Shown: positions 1 through 10,452 of the stretch, in pieces | Layout of the letters: each line of letters opens with the position of its first letter | Position numbering within the stretch: the stretch's first letter is position 1 | Notes under the pieces: model-generated | What the model saw: the letters and a program-made list of their open reading frames with translations, nothing else | Told to the model about the DNA's origin: nothing | The model's database searches: none | Position numbers and translations under genes: made by a program | Assembly (NCBI GenBank): GCA_024644085.1 | Contig: JAHELS010000006.1 | Location: 1 to 64,000 of the forward strand | Length of the DNA stretch: 64,000 nt | Origin: Rhodopirellula sp. | GTDB taxonomy: Bacteria; Planctomycetota; Planctomycetia; Pirellulales; Pirellulaceae | Reading direction: 5' to 3'

Positions 1-51
1 ATCCGCCCACGCGAATAACCGCTCCCCATCGACCCGTCTGAAATGACCCAG

Positions 52-77
52 CCCCGCAGTCTACTGCGGGGTTTTTT
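52..77 (+). terminator. Rho-independent terminator of a + strand gene lying upstream of the window
   Basis: Perfect 8-bp stem CCCCGCAG / CTGCGGGG with TCTA loop followed by TTTTTT. Confidence 0.85.
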
Positions 78-942
78 ATTGCCCCGCCGACGCACCCCAG
101 ATCTCGATGCTGCGGGCTGATTGGTCGACCAGCCCGATCGATCTCGCCATCTCGGACAGTCGCTCCAAGGCCTCCCGTCCCTCTTTGCCGAGTTGGCGAG
201 TCCACTGGTTGACGTACAAGTCGACGTGCTGCATCAGAATGTCGTCGTCAAACTCCTGGGCGTAAGTCCGCATCGTTTCTAGGGGTGCAGAGCGATCGGC
301 CAGAGCGAAATCCAGGGATTCAGCGATCGTCTGCTGAACCGAATCGATTGTTTCGGGCGGTAGATTTCGGCTCGCGACAAGGCCTCCCAATGGCAATGGG
401 CACCCCGTCTCCCGTTCCCAGCGTGAGCCCAGGTCCTCCACGAGGCTCAACCCTTCGTCTTGCCACGTGAAACGGCCCTCGTGGATGCAAACCCCAAAAT
501 CCGCCCGTGCTTGCTTGAGCCGTGGCATGATGTCGGAGAAAAGACAATGCGCAACGCTTGTCGTGTTGGCGTAAAAAAGCGCGAACAGCAATGCGGCAGT
601 CGTGTGCCGGCCGGGACAGAGGGTCAGTTGGCGGGGGTGACTCGGATGGGCGTTGGCGTCGGCCGCCAACAACAAGGGGCCGACGCCAAAACCGAGAGCG
701 GACCCGCTGGGCAGCACGATCGTTTGCTCGGCGAGTAATAGGGCCGCGTGAAAGCTGGTCTTCGCAACGTCCAACTCGCCGCGAAACAGCTTCTCGTTCA
801 ATTCCTGGATATCAAGCAGCTCGATTTGAAAATCGATCCCTCGCCAATCAACGCAGCGGTTGATGAGCCCATGAAATGTGAATGTGTCGTTGGGACAGGT
901 TGAAATGCCCAAGCGTACGCAATGCGAATCCGTCGATCTCAC
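76..942 (-). CDS. mqnD: 1,4-dihydroxy-6-naphthoate synthase (futalosine menaquinone pathway)
   Basis: N-terminus LGISTCPNDTFTFHGL and GxELDVAKTSFHA typical of MqnD; GTGA overlap with mqnB. Confidence 0.9.
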   Translation of the reverse strand: MRSTDSHCVRLGISTCPNDTFTFHGLINRCVDWRGIDFQIELLDIQELNEKLFRGELDVAKTSFHAALLLAEQTIVLPSGSALGFGVGPLLLAADANAHPSHPRQLTLCPGRHTTAALLFALFYANTTSVAHCLFSDIMPRLKQARADFGVCIHEGRFTWQDEGLSLVEDLGSRWERETGCPLPLGGLVASRNLPPETIDSVQQTIAESLDFALADRSAPLETMRTYAQEFDDDILMQHVDLYVNQWTRQLGKEGREALERLSEMARSIGLVDQSARSIEIWGASAGQ

Positions 943-1607
943 GATTGGGACGGCATCCAGTTTCGCGGCATCAAGCGGATCGCCATTTCAGCGGCCGCAT
1001 CAAGCGCTTCGTCGACCAACCATTGCTCGGAATTGCGATCTCCGACACGGTTAGAGATTCCACGGACGATTTGAAGTGGAACGCGAGCCAAGGCACACGA
1101 CATCGCGACAGCAAACCCCTCCATGTCTTCGCCCACAGCGTCGGGAAACATTCGCCGCCGCGCATTCGCGTCATCAGCGTCTCCCGAGGCGCTGCAGCAC
1201 GTCAGCAGAAGGCCGGCCAGGGGAACGCCGTCAACATAGGTCGAATCGAGCGAGATGACGTCACCGATCTCCGGCTGGGCGTCACCACCACTGAATTGAT
1301 GCCAACCCAATTCGTGGGCATCACGATGGTTCGCACCTGTGCCCACCCCCACACCGACACATGCGACGCGATCGAAACGACACGCCGTGCCCAGCGGGTG
1401 AGCATCGATATCAAAGCTGCCCGCAATCCCGATCAACATCACGCGCTCTGGTTTGTAGCGGGCGATTAACGCGCTGGCGCGGGCAGCAGCAGCGATTGGC
1501 CCGAATCCACCTATCTGAAACGCACAATCCGCGGCGGCCTCGCTTTCCCGCAATCGCCGCAACGAGTCCATCTCGCGCAGAGTCGGTACGAGAATCAGAT
1601 TGGCCAA
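939..1607 (-). CDS. mqnB: Futalosine hydrolase
   Basis: Nucleosidase-type protein (VMLIGIAGSFD, EDMEGFAVAMSCA, RGISNRVGDR) directly upstream of mqnD. Confidence 0.85.
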   Translation of the reverse strand: MANLILVPTLREMDSLRRLRESEAAADCAFQIGGFGPIAAAARASALIARYKPERVMLIGIAGSFDIDAHPLGTACRFDRVACVGVGVGTGANHRDAHELGWHQFSGGDAQPEIGDVISLDSTYVDGVPLAGLLLTCCSASGDADDANARRRMFPDAVGEDMEGFAVAMSCALARVPLQIVRGISNRVGDRNSEQWLVDEALDAAAEMAIRLMPRNWMPSQS

Positions 1608-1729
1608 GATATTGCATCCGGAGGTTTGCGGAGGGAAAGCGAAGCCGAATTCCGGTCCGAGTTCGCCCCATCCCTTTTGCCGCGTTCACGCAGACGTCAG
1701 TTTACACCTTTTCAGCGCCAGCGGGCGAC

Positions 1730-2749
1730 TCAGAAGCCACGCTGCAGTCCCGGCGTGACGTCGAGATCAAGGGAAGAAAACTCGCCACGCTTGATTTTCT
1801 CGAGCGCGATGGCGCCCATCACGGCATTATCGGTGCACAGATTCATCGGTGCTATCGTCAGTTCGAATTGACCTTCGAGCGCACTCTGCTGCAATCGTTT
1901 CCGCAAGGATCCATTGGCGGCCACACCTCCGCCGACGATTAACTGCCGTCGACTGAATTGCCGAATTGCCTTTTCGCATTTCGCGACCAGCACATCCACC
2001 ACGGCCGCCTCGAACGAGGCACATAAATCCGCTTTCGCTTGATCGGACAGGACGACCTTCGAGAAATCCTGTTGGCCGGGTCCGACGATTGCATAGCGGA
2101 CCGCGGTTTTCAGTCCGCTGAAACTGAAATCGAAATTGTCTTCGCGGATCATCGAGCGGGGAAAACGATGCGACTCTGGATCCCCTTTGGCCGCCAGCTT
2201 CGAAACCGCCGGGCCACCGGGAAATCCAAGCTGCAGCATGGCGGCAACTTTATCGAACGCTTCACCCGCCGCGTCGTCGATCGTTCCCCCCAGATACTCC
2301 AGGTCGAGCGGACCCTGGCAGTCATACAGACTCGTGTGCCCCCCGCTGACCACCAGCCCAATGCACGGATAGACCGAGTTCACGCTCGACATCTCGCAGG
2401 CGTAAAGATGAGCGTGCAGGTGGTTGACGGCGACGAGAGGGATTCGCCAAGCCAGGGCAAGAGTTTTTGCGGCCGTCAATCCAACCAGCAACGATCCGGC
2501 CAGCCCCGGCCGATCGGCGACCGCAACGTGCGTGAGAGCGTCGCGCGAAACCCCGGATTCGCGGATCGCGTTGTCGATTACCGGCAAAATCCGCTCGACG
2601 TGCGCGCGGGCGGCGACCTCCGGGACCACGCCACGGAATTGCTCGTGCAGGGCTTCCTGTGTCGCCACGCAATGCCCCAACACGCTGCCGTCATCGGCGA
2701 TCACCGCCGCAGCAGTCTCGTCACACGTCGATTCGATAGTCAGGATCGG
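1730..2749 (-). CDS. tsaD: tRNA N6-adenosine threonylcarbamoyltransferase TsaD
   Basis: ILTIESTCDETAAAV, HxxAHLYA, VVSGGHTSL, GGGVAANGSLR; start set at the internal Met MPILTIE. Confidence 0.95.
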   Translation of the reverse strand, partial: PILTIESTCDETAAAVIADDGSVLGHCVATQEALHEQFRGVVPEVAARAHVERILPVIDNAIRESGVSRDALTHVAVADRPGLAGSLLVGLTAAKTLALAWRIPLVAVNHLHAHLYACEMSSVNSVYPCIGLVVSGGHTSLYDCQGPLDLEYLGGTIDDAAGEAFDKVAAMLQLGFPGGPAVSKLAAKGDPESHRFPRSMIREDNFDFSFSGLKTAVRYAIVGPGQQDFSKVVLSDQAKADLCASFEAAVVDVLVAKCEKAIRQFSRRQLIVGGGVAANGSLRKRLQQSALEGQFELTIAPMNLCTDNAVMGAIALEKIKRGEFSSLDLDVTPGLQRGF

Positions 2750-2809
2750 CATCGCAACAATCGCCAGTGCGGGAATCACATCCGACCACCGATCAAAGGG
2801 AGTGTCAAG

Positions 2810-4219
2810 TCAGTTGCGAGACCGCCGCTCGGGACACTTACCAATGGCGTTAATCTCGAAACCGAGTTCCGACAGGGCCTCGTGGTCCAAAAGGTTGCGA
2901 CCGTCGAATACGAACGCGGGACGGTGCATCGATTGATAGATCTTTGCATAGTCGAGTTCGCGAAATTCATCCCACTCGGTCATCACTGCAACGGCATGGG
3001 CACCGTCGGCCGCTTCATAACTGTCGTTGACGACGGTCACATTTGTCTGGATCAATTCTCGTTCATGATCCGTCAATTGGCCATTGAGTTCAGTGCACGC
3101 AGCGGCCAAATCGGCGCGAATCTGTTGCTCGCCAACGCGCGGATCGTAAATCGCCAACCGAGCCCGCTCGCGCAACAGGTCACGGCAAACATAAATCGCT
3201 GCCGATTCGCGCGTGTCATTCGTGTCTTTCTTGAATGCGAATCCCAGGATCCCGATCTTTTTGTCCGAGACCGTGTTGAACATGGTTTTGACGATGCGTT
3301 CGGAGAACCTCCGCTTCTGGTAGTCGTTCATGCTGACGACTTGTTCCCAGTACGCGGCAACATCCCGCAATCCGAAATGCTCGCAGAGATAGACGAGATT
3401 GAGAATGTCTTTCTGAAAACAACTTCCGCCGAACCCGACCGATGCCTTCAAGAACTTCGGCCCGATGCGGGAATCGGTGCCGATCGCACGGCTGACCTCG
3501 TCAACATCCGCACCGGTTGCTTCACAAAGCGCCGAAATGGCATTGATCGACGAAACTCGCTGGGCCAGGAACGCATTGGCAGTCAGCTTGGATAATTCGC
3601 TGCTCCATAGATTCGTCGTCAGGATTCTCTCACGTGGAATCCAGCGGGCGTAGACATCGCACAGCGTCTCGATCGCCTCGTTTGACTCGCCGCCAATCAA
3701 CACTCGGTCCGGGTCGAGCAAGTCGCTGATCGCGGTTCCCTCGGCCAGGAACTCAGGATTGCTCAACACATCGAACGTGGCTCCGTAGCCTTCGCTACCG
3801 AGGATCCGTTTGACCGCCTCGGCCGTACGGACGGGCAGAGTTGACTTCTCGACGACAATCTTGTGACCCTTTGCGTTGCGAGCGATCTGGCGGGCGCATT
3901 TCTCGATGAATTCGAGATTCGCGGCACGGCCCGCGCCGATTCCAAAAGTCTTGGTGGGCGTATTGACGGAAATGAAGATCATGTCCGACTCGTCGATCGC
4001 TCGATCGACCTGGGTCGAAAAAGTCAGATTCCTGCCGCGGGCCTCTCGTACGACGGCGTCCAAACCGGGCTCGTAAATGGGCAACTGGTCTGAGTTCCAG
4101 GCATCGATCCGAGGTTGATTCAGATCAACCACGTGGACCGGGATTTCGGGGCATTGTTTGGCAATCATGGCCATCGTGGGTCCCCCCACGTAGCCAGCAC
4201 CGATACAGCAAATGTTCAT
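2810..4219 (-). CDS. UDP-glucose 6-dehydrogenase
   Basis: [60 protein letters not shown]; start trimmed from 4387 to 4219. Confidence 0.92.
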   Translation of the reverse strand: MNICCIGAGYVGGPTMAMIAKQCPEIPVHVVDLNQPRIDAWNSDQLPIYEPGLDAVVREARGRNLTFSTQVDRAIDESDMIFISVNTPTKTFGIGAGRAANLEFIEKCARQIARNAKGHKIVVEKSTLPVRTAEAVKRILGSEGYGATFDVLSNPEFLAEGTAISDLLDPDRVLIGGESNEAIETLCDVYARWIPRERILTTNLWSSELSKLTANAFLAQRVSSINAISALCEATGADVDEVSRAIGTDSRIGPKFLKASVGFGGSCFQKDILNLVYLCEHFGLRDVAAYWEQVVSMNDYQKRRFSERIVKTMFNTVSDKKIGILGFAFKKDTNDTRESAAIYVCRDLLRERARLAIYDPRVGEQQIRADLAAACTELNGQLTDHERELIQTNVTVVNDSYEAADGAHAVAVMTEWDEFRELDYAKIYQSMHRPAFVFDGRNLLDHEALSELGFEINAIGKCPERRSRN

Positions 4220-4550
4220 ACAAACGATTCTATTGCGGGACAATTCATGGATGAAGAAGATGCCACCGGGGCGAAAGCGAATCGCTCTGAACCGGGGGCG
4301 AACGCCGGGAGAGATCGCGACGAGGCATCGATGATAATCATTGCCCGGCCGAGCGGGAGAAAAACCACCCGCGAATTGGCCACTCAAACCGCACCATCGT
4401 TAGGATCTGCCCACGCGAACCGCAATTCGCCGCGAATCGGCCGCTCCGGCGGGAATCGAAACCTACATTTTCCATGGATCCATGTCGCTGCGAACGTATC
4501 CCGGCCGCTGACCAGGCCCCCCGGCACGCAGCCCAACCTTACAGAGTCGG

Positions 4551-5024
4551 ATGAGCACTAGACATTTCTTCGTTTTCCTTTTTGCTGCTGCGGCCACCTG
4601 GGTAGTTCCCGGTTGCGGCGTCCAGCCCGAAACGCTGGCCACCTTGACCGAAGCGGTGAGAACTGCGCAAGACCATGCCCGCACTCTCCAGCCGCCACCC
4701 TCGGTCATTGCGGCACCCTCGAAGAGCGAATTCAAGCCGGCTCATCCGAACCGAGTCGATCCTTTCGTCTTTCCGTCTGAGATTACCGACAACCAACGGG
4801 CACCGGTTCCGACCACCTCGGTGGCTCAAGTCCGGGTCATGGGATTCGCGGAAGTCGACGAATTACGAGTCTTGCTGGAGGCCAAGGATTCAACCCAATC
4901 ATTGAAAGTGGGCGATGAGCTAAACGGGATTGAAGTGGTCGCGATCAAGCCGCCAACGGTCGAGTTGCGACTCGGCAATCTCATCTGGACGGCGAGCATG
5001 TTCGATGGCGCCCTGACGCAGTGA
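4551..5024 (+). CDS. Hypothetical secreted protein, probable lipoprotein
   Basis: Signal-like N-terminus with cysteine (AAATWVVPGCGVQ); no family recognised. Confidence 0.6.
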   Translation: MSTRHFFVFLFAAAATWVVPGCGVQPETLATLTEAVRTAQDHARTLQPPPSVIAAPSKSEFKPAHPNRVDPFVFPSEITDNQRAPVPTTSVAQVRVMGFAEVDELRVLLEAKDSTQSLKVGDELNGIEVVAIKPPTVELRLGNLIWTASMFDGALTQ

Positions 5025-5185
5025 TCGTAGCCCCGCCGGCGCCTTTCGCGCACCGGTAACACGCTGTTGGCCATTTCCACCGGCCGCAGACCCCGTCCAA
5101 CTCGGCTTCAAAACTGCTATTCTCTCTGCTCGAAACAGGTTGGAAAGTAGTCCAACGGCCCGCGTCGTTGTTTTGAGCGAGATCC

Positions 5186-6289
5186 ATGAGCGCAACAGTT
5201 TGTCGTTGGGGATTCCTCAGTACTGCAGGGATCGCCCGTAAGAACTGGAAGGGAATTCGTCTCAGCGGGAACGCCCGCGTATCGGCGGTCGCCAGCAGGT
5301 CGATTGCGAAGGCTCAGACCTTCATCGACCAGTGCGCCGCCGAGGTACCGCAGCCAGCAAGTGTTGCGGCGGTTGGTTCGTACCAGGAACTTCTCGATCG
5401 CGACGACGTCGATGCCGTTTACATTCCATTGCCGACCGGGATTCGCAAGCAATGGGTGCTGGCAGCAGCACGGGCGGGCAAACATGTCCTGTGTGAAAAG
5501 CCCGCCGCCATCAATCAAAGTGACCTCGAAGAAATGATTGAGGCGTGCCGCTCCGCGCGTGTCCAATTCATGGATGGCGTGATGTTCGATCACAGCAAGC
5601 GGTTGGCTGAGATTCGAGACGTTCTTCAGCAGGGCAGTGTGCTGGGCAAGCTACGTCGGATCAGCACTCACTTTTCTTTTAGTGGCGACGCGAGTTTCCA
5701 ACAGTCCAATATTCGCACCGATGCAACGCTCGAGCCGCATGGATGTCTCGGCGACCTTGGTTGGTACTGTTTACGCATGACGCTTTGGGGCACCGGATTG
5801 AAGATGCCGACGCGAGTTTCGGCGCGGACTCTCACGCCACTCAGCGGATCGGATTCCGACGGAGAGGTGCCGGGCGAATTCTCGGCGGAACTACAGTTTG
5901 CCGACGGTATCTCGGCCGGCATTTACTGTTCGTTTCTTACCAGCAATCAGCAGACGGCTGTTTTTTCGGGTGACGACGGGTATCTGACGGTCAACGATTT
6001 CGTGTTGCCCTTTTACGAAGCCGAAGCGAGTTGGACCCATCACCATCATGTCCTTGAGATCGACAACTGCCGCTGGAACTTTCGTCGGCACGACCAGCGC
6101 AATGCAGTTGCGGAGTACCCCTCCGGCGAACCGAATGCCGCCGAGGTGAACATGGTTCGACGTCTTTCGCAGCTTTCACTCGACGGACAACTCGACCCCC
6201 TCTACCCGGACCTCGCGTTCAAAACACAGGTCATCCTTGATGCCTGCTGTCGCAGCGATGCGGCCAGCGGACAATGGATCGATCTGTAA
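5186..6289 (+). CDS. Gfo/Idh/MocA-family oxidoreductase
   Basis: VDAVYIPLPTGIRKQWVLAAARAGKHVLCEKPAA. Confidence 0.9.
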   Translation: MSATVCRWGFLSTAGIARKNWKGIRLSGNARVSAVASRSIAKAQTFIDQCAAEVPQPASVAAVGSYQELLDRDDVDAVYIPLPTGIRKQWVLAAARAGKHVLCEKPAAINQSDLEEMIEACRSARVQFMDGVMFDHSKRLAEIRDVLQQGSVLGKLRRISTHFSFSGDASFQQSNIRTDATLEPHGCLGDLGWYCLRMTLWGTGLKMPTRVSARTLTPLSGSDSDGEVPGEFSAELQFADGISAGIYCSFLTSNQQTAVFSGDDGYLTVNDFVLPFYEAEASWTHHHHVLEIDNCRWNFRRHDQRNAVAEYPSGEPNAAEVNMVRRLSQLSLDGQLDPLYPDLAFKTQVILDACCRSDAASGQWIDL

Positions 6290-6391
6290 CCGCTATGTGC
6301 GGTCAATGGCCGTTCTTCGGCGATACAGGTGTCGAGTCTCGCAGTCATGGATATTTGTCGGTATTTCGCCGACTTATTCTTTGCGACAACT

Positions 6392-6397
6392 TATAAT
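6392..6397 (+). promoter_or_regulatory. Possible -10 element upstream of the 6543 kinase gene
   Basis: Exact TATAAT about 150 nt upstream of the kinase start; no convincing -35 seen. Confidence 0.25.
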
Positions 6398-6542
6398 CTC
6401 GGGCCTGATTGGCAGTGGGGTGATATCGCGCCGCGTTTCAGTTGCCGAATCAATCCATTGCCGTCCACTTATCCATTAAAAAACATGACGCCGCTGACGG
6501 GATGTGTCGGGTTACGATGCGTTTTGTGAGGGCAAATCGTTC

Positions 6543-9500
6543 ATGAATGACGACGACATTTTGCCGGATGACGAGGATACCAATTCCCGTTGGCAGGGCG
6601 AAAAAGAAACGATCAGTGAATCGTCGCGTCACGAACCGCCCCCGTGGCGAGTCGGCGAGCAGCTGAACGACTTCGTGCTCGAAAAACTGCTCGGTAGCGG
6701 CAGCAGTGGGTTCGTCTATCGGGTCTGGGATACAAGAGCAAAACGCCACTGCGCTCTGAAGATTCTCAAGCACGGATTGGCCGACGACCTGCTCCGGAAC
6801 AAGCTCGGTTTCCGCCGCATGATGTCGATTGAGCATCCTAATCTTCTCAGAGTGGACCGCATTTACAAAGTCGCTTCGCACACAGCGTTGTCGATGGAAG
6901 AGGTCAAAGGTCGGACCTTCCACGGCGCCGTGATGGAGTACAAGAAGATTGACCCCGAGCTGGCGTTCCGGAAGCTATTGCAGGTGATGAGGGATTTTGC
7001 CACCGGGTTGGCGGTAATGCACAGTCACGGTTACATCCATCGTGACATCAAACCAGAAAATCTGATGGTCGATCGCGAGGGCAAAGGCCGGGTGATTGAC
7101 TATGGGCTGGTTGACGCTTACGAGTTGAATCACGCGTGGTACGGCGCCAGCGGCTTCTTGCTCGGCACCCCGCGCTACTTCGCCCCGGAAGCCATTTGGA
7201 GCCAACGATACCTGCCGGCCGGGGACATTTTCAGCCTCGGATTGGTCATCCTCGAAGCACTCGGATCGTTGCAGGGATCCGTGGATGATCCGCAATCAAT
7301 GCTCAAGCGTTCGCGCACCGACCGCCAGGTCGACGCCGAGCGGATCGATGACGCCATCGACAGTGTGACCGAATCGGTGCCACGCATCATCCGCGGCGTT
7401 TGCCGTGAGATGCTGCAGCGTGATCCATCCGAACGGCCGACCGCGATGGAACTCGCTCGAACCGGGTTACCAGCTGCACAGTCAGTGTTTCTTCCTCACG
7501 GCAGCCCGCTGGTCGGCCGTCATCGTGAATTAAAGGAGATCACTTCGTGGGTCGACGGAATCTTTGACGGCGAGGTCGGCCGCCTGCATTTGACCGGCGC
7601 CTCGGGGATCGGAAAGTCCCGATTGGTGGAAAACATCGTCGAATACATCGAGGCAAAAAAATGGGGCCAGGTCTTTCAAGCTCGGTGCCGATCACGTGAG
7701 GACCAGCCGCTTCAGGCCTTTGATCAGATTTGTGACGCGATCTCGAACCGTTACATGCGAGGCGATCGAGAACGCCTTGAGCTCGATGTGATCAGCAAGG
7801 GAGACCTCGAGAGAATCTTTCCCGTGCTGTCAAACATCTTGTCGAGTTCGATGACGCTGCAACCCGCCGGGAAAATGACGCAGCGACTCGACGCCTTGGA
7901 AGCCGCCGCGCGGATGAGCCACCAACTCAGGCTTGTGGGACCGCTGTTCCTGATTATCGACGATACGCAATGGTCCGATCGCGACAGCCTGACTGTCCTG
8001 GACCGGCTGCAAACGGCGGCCGGCAAGGAAGGCCTGGGAATCATTACCGTTTCGCGCGACGGGGAAGATGCCCAGCGAGTGCCACCAACCTGGACCGTTC
8101 ATCTCGAGCCCCTTTCGCTCGACGAATCGATCGATGTGCTGCGGCACGCCGCGGTGCGATGGTCGCGCCCGGTCGATGACGTGATGCTCCGGAGTCTCGC
8201 AGAAACGACCGATGGAATCCCGTTTCGGCTTCGGGAACTAGCGGACGAATTTCGGCCTGGCGGGCTGTTGGCCAGTGGTGATTCGTCCGCAGGTGCTTCC
8301 ATCGACAGCTTCGATCGTCTGTGGCTCAAACGAGCCGAGCGGCTCAGTGACGATGCCAAGTCGGTGCTGGCCTACGTGGTCACCGCAGGCGGCCTGGTGT
8401 CGATCGAACAGCTCGGTGAATTAACCTCGCTCGAGGATGCCGTGGATGTTCCAGTCTCAGAATTGGCCCGCCAGCGCTTGATCAGCGACGAAGCAACCGG
8501 TGGCGAATGCATTGCAATCGTCCATGACCGCGTGGCCGACGAATTGATCGGGACGCTCGACGAGGAAGCAATTCGGAAAGCCCATCACGCTTGGGCCTCC
8601 TTGCTGGTTCGCCAGAACAGCCCGGAAAGTCTCGCAGCCCGTATCGCCGGCCATTTTTTCTCGGCCGGTGAGCCCTTTCGCGCCGTGTCGCATGCCATAC
8701 TCGCCGCTGAGGATGCCGAGCGGCTGATGGCAAAGTCGGAAGCGGGTCGGTGGTACGGCAAGGTGGTCCAGTATCTCGACGGGGCGGAAAAACTGACACA
8801 GATGCGCAATGCTGCGCGTTGTTACGCCGAGGCCGATCTGAATGTCCAGGCGGCCGAGTACTTCCAGAACATTTCCAGGTTGGTTGACGTTGGGCAACGT
8901 GCCAAATACCAGGCGCTGGCAACGACACTCCTGATTCGCAGCGGGCGCCTTGGCCAGGTTCGCGACCAATTGTGTGAGTTGGCCGAAACCTACGGATTCC
9001 CAAAACCATCGAACCCTTGGCGGAGCCGACTTTCCATCCTGAGCCAGGGATTGCGGCGTGCCGCGTTGGGCAAAGACGTTCTGCTTTCGGCGATTGCGTC
9101 AGCAACGACCAGCGACGTCGATCAAAACCGTAAAGGCGACATCGAAGAAGATCGTCATCAACAGCGCCTGCGATTGTGCCTGTCACTGGTCCGTCCGATG
9201 TCCATTTTTGACGGCGAATATGCCGAGAGATTAGCCCTGAGCGGTTCCCTGATCGCCATTTCACATGGCACTGCTACCGAGAAGGTGAAAGCCGCGGTGG
9301 GTGAAGCCGTGTTCAATTGTTATGACGCGGGGCATCGGCGGTTGGCCGGTGAGTCCTCTTTGGCAAGACTGGTTCCGCTTGTCGAACGTCTTGATTGTCC
9401 CCGCGCATCCGCCGAACTGTGGTCTGGGATGGCGTTTTCGCATGCCCTGGCATGTCGTTGGGACGAGGTTTCCACGCCGGTCCAGCGGAGCGTCGATCTG

Positions 9501-10304
9501 TATCGCGCAGTTAACGACTCGAACAGGTTCGAATTAGCGCACACTCAATGGCTTGACCTTTGGGCAAACTGGCATCTTGGACAGTGGCAGACCATGCGCC
9601 GCATCGGCGATGCGATGTTCGACGATGCGCTCCACCGCAACGATCTGTTTCAACAACTGTTGGCAACCGAAGGTTGTGGTAACGGTGTTTGGCTTTCACG
9701 CGATTTGGTCGATGCGTGGCGTCGAGTCCGCAAGGACAATCCGAAAACCAACTTTGAAGCGAAGCCGAGCCAGATCATCGACTTGTTCCACTGGGTCGCG
9801 GAACTCCAGTGCCTGATTTACGAGGGTCGCTTTGCCGAGGCGTGGAGCTGTTACCAAACATTAAACCACAGCTTGAGCCGGGCGCCGCTTTCGCGACTGC
9901 AAATCATCCGCGTCACCGCCCGAATGCTCGGCGCCTTGGTCGCACTCCATCATGTCACCACCGAGGGCTCAGAGGACTGGATTTCCAGGACCCAGGCAAT
10001 CACGCGCCAACTTCGCCAGGAATCTTGCGACTTCGCCGGCGTCCTGGCGAACCTGTACGAGGGGCTTTTGCCATGCTCTTTCGAGCACGACCCCGAGACA
10101 GAAAAAGCAATCGTTCTGCTGTCACAGGCTCGCGAGGTCTCCCGAAACCGTCGATGGCGGCCCTACCAGTTGGTGGCCGAAGACGCGCTGGCGGAGATCG
10201 AGACCGGCAAGTCGCTCGGGCTGTTGGTTGAATACATGAAGGAACAACAGGTCACCCGGCCCGAGTTCCTACGGCGACTCTTCACGGTGTCCCGCCACGA
10301 TTGA
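6543..10304 (+). CDS. Ser/Thr protein kinase fused to an AAA/STAND-type ATPase and long helical-repeat region
   Basis: GSGSSGFVYRVWD, HRDIKPEN, APE; then Walker A GASGIGKSR and Walker B-like LFLIIDDTQW; start at MNDDDIL preceded by GAGG. Confidence 0.88.
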   Translation: MNDDDILPDDEDTNSRWQGEKETISESSRHEPPPWRVGEQLNDFVLEKLLGSGSSGFVYRVWDTRAKRHCALKILKHGLADDLLRNKLGFRRMMSIEHPNLLRVDRIYKVASHTALSMEEVKGRTFHGAVMEYKKIDPELAFRKLLQVMRDFATGLAVMHSHGYIHRDIKPENLMVDREGKGRVIDYGLVDAYELNHAWYGASGFLLGTPRYFAPEAIWSQRYLPAGDIFSLGLVILEALGSLQGSVDDPQSMLKRSRTDRQVDAERIDDAIDSVTESVPRIIRGVCREMLQRDPSERPTAMELARTGLPAAQSVFLPHGSPLVGRHRELKEITSWVDGIFDGEVGRLHLTGASGIGKSRLVENIVEYIEAKKWGQVFQARCRSREDQPLQAFDQICDAISNRYMRGDRERLELDVISKGDLERIFPVLSNILSSSMTLQPAGKMTQRLDALEAAARMSHQLRLVGPLFLIIDDTQWSDRDSLTVLDRLQTAAGKEGLGIITVSRDGEDAQRVPPTWTVHLEPLSLDESIDVLRHAAVRWSRPVDDVMLRSLAETTDGIPFRLRELADEFRPGGLLASGDSSAGASIDSFDRLWLKRAERLSDDAKSVLAYVVTAGGLVSIEQLGELTSLEDAVDVPVSELARQRLISDEATGGECIAIVHDRVADELIGTLDEEAIRKAHHAWASLLVRQNSPESLAARIAGHFFSAGEPFRAVSHAILAAEDAERLMAKSEAGRWYGKVVQYLDGAEKLTQMRNAARCYAEADLNVQAAEYFQNISRLVDVGQRAKYQALATTLLIRSGRLGQVRDQLCELAETYGFPKPSNPWRSRLSILSQGLRRAALGKDVLLSAIASATTSDVDQNRKGDIEEDRHQQRLRLCLSLVRPMSIFDGEYAERLALSGSLIAISHGTATEKVKAAVGEAVFNCYDAGHRRLAGESSLARLVPLVERLDCPRASAELWSGMAFSHALACRWDEVSTPVQRSVDLYRAVNDSNRFELAHTQWLDLWANWHLGQWQTMRRIGDAMFDDALHRNDLFQQLLATEGCGNGVWLSRDLVDAWRRVRKDNPKTNFEAKPSQIIDLFHWVAELQCLIYEGRFAEAWSCYQTLNHSLSRAPLSRLQIIRVTARMLGALVALHHVTTEGSEDWISRTQAITRQLRQESCDFAGVLANLYEGLLPCSFEHDPETEKAIVLLSQAREVSRNRRWRPYQLVAEDALAEIETGKSLGLLVEYMKEQQVTRPEFLRRLFTVSRHD

Positions 10305-10452
10305 CCTTTAACACGATTTCATGCTCCCACATCGATCTTTTCTCCCTTGCCGCTGCCATTTGCCAATCGCTAGCCTTGTCGAGTGGGTAATCTGAAACGG
10401 ACGCGATTGAGACCGTTGACACACACGTTTCTTCGATAGCGACGCAATTCCG

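Noticed and set aside
2039-3595. 518-aa plus-strand ORF
   Set aside because: Antisense to tsaD and the UDP-glucose dehydrogenase gene, both strongly supported; composition is typical of a GC-rich shadow ORF.
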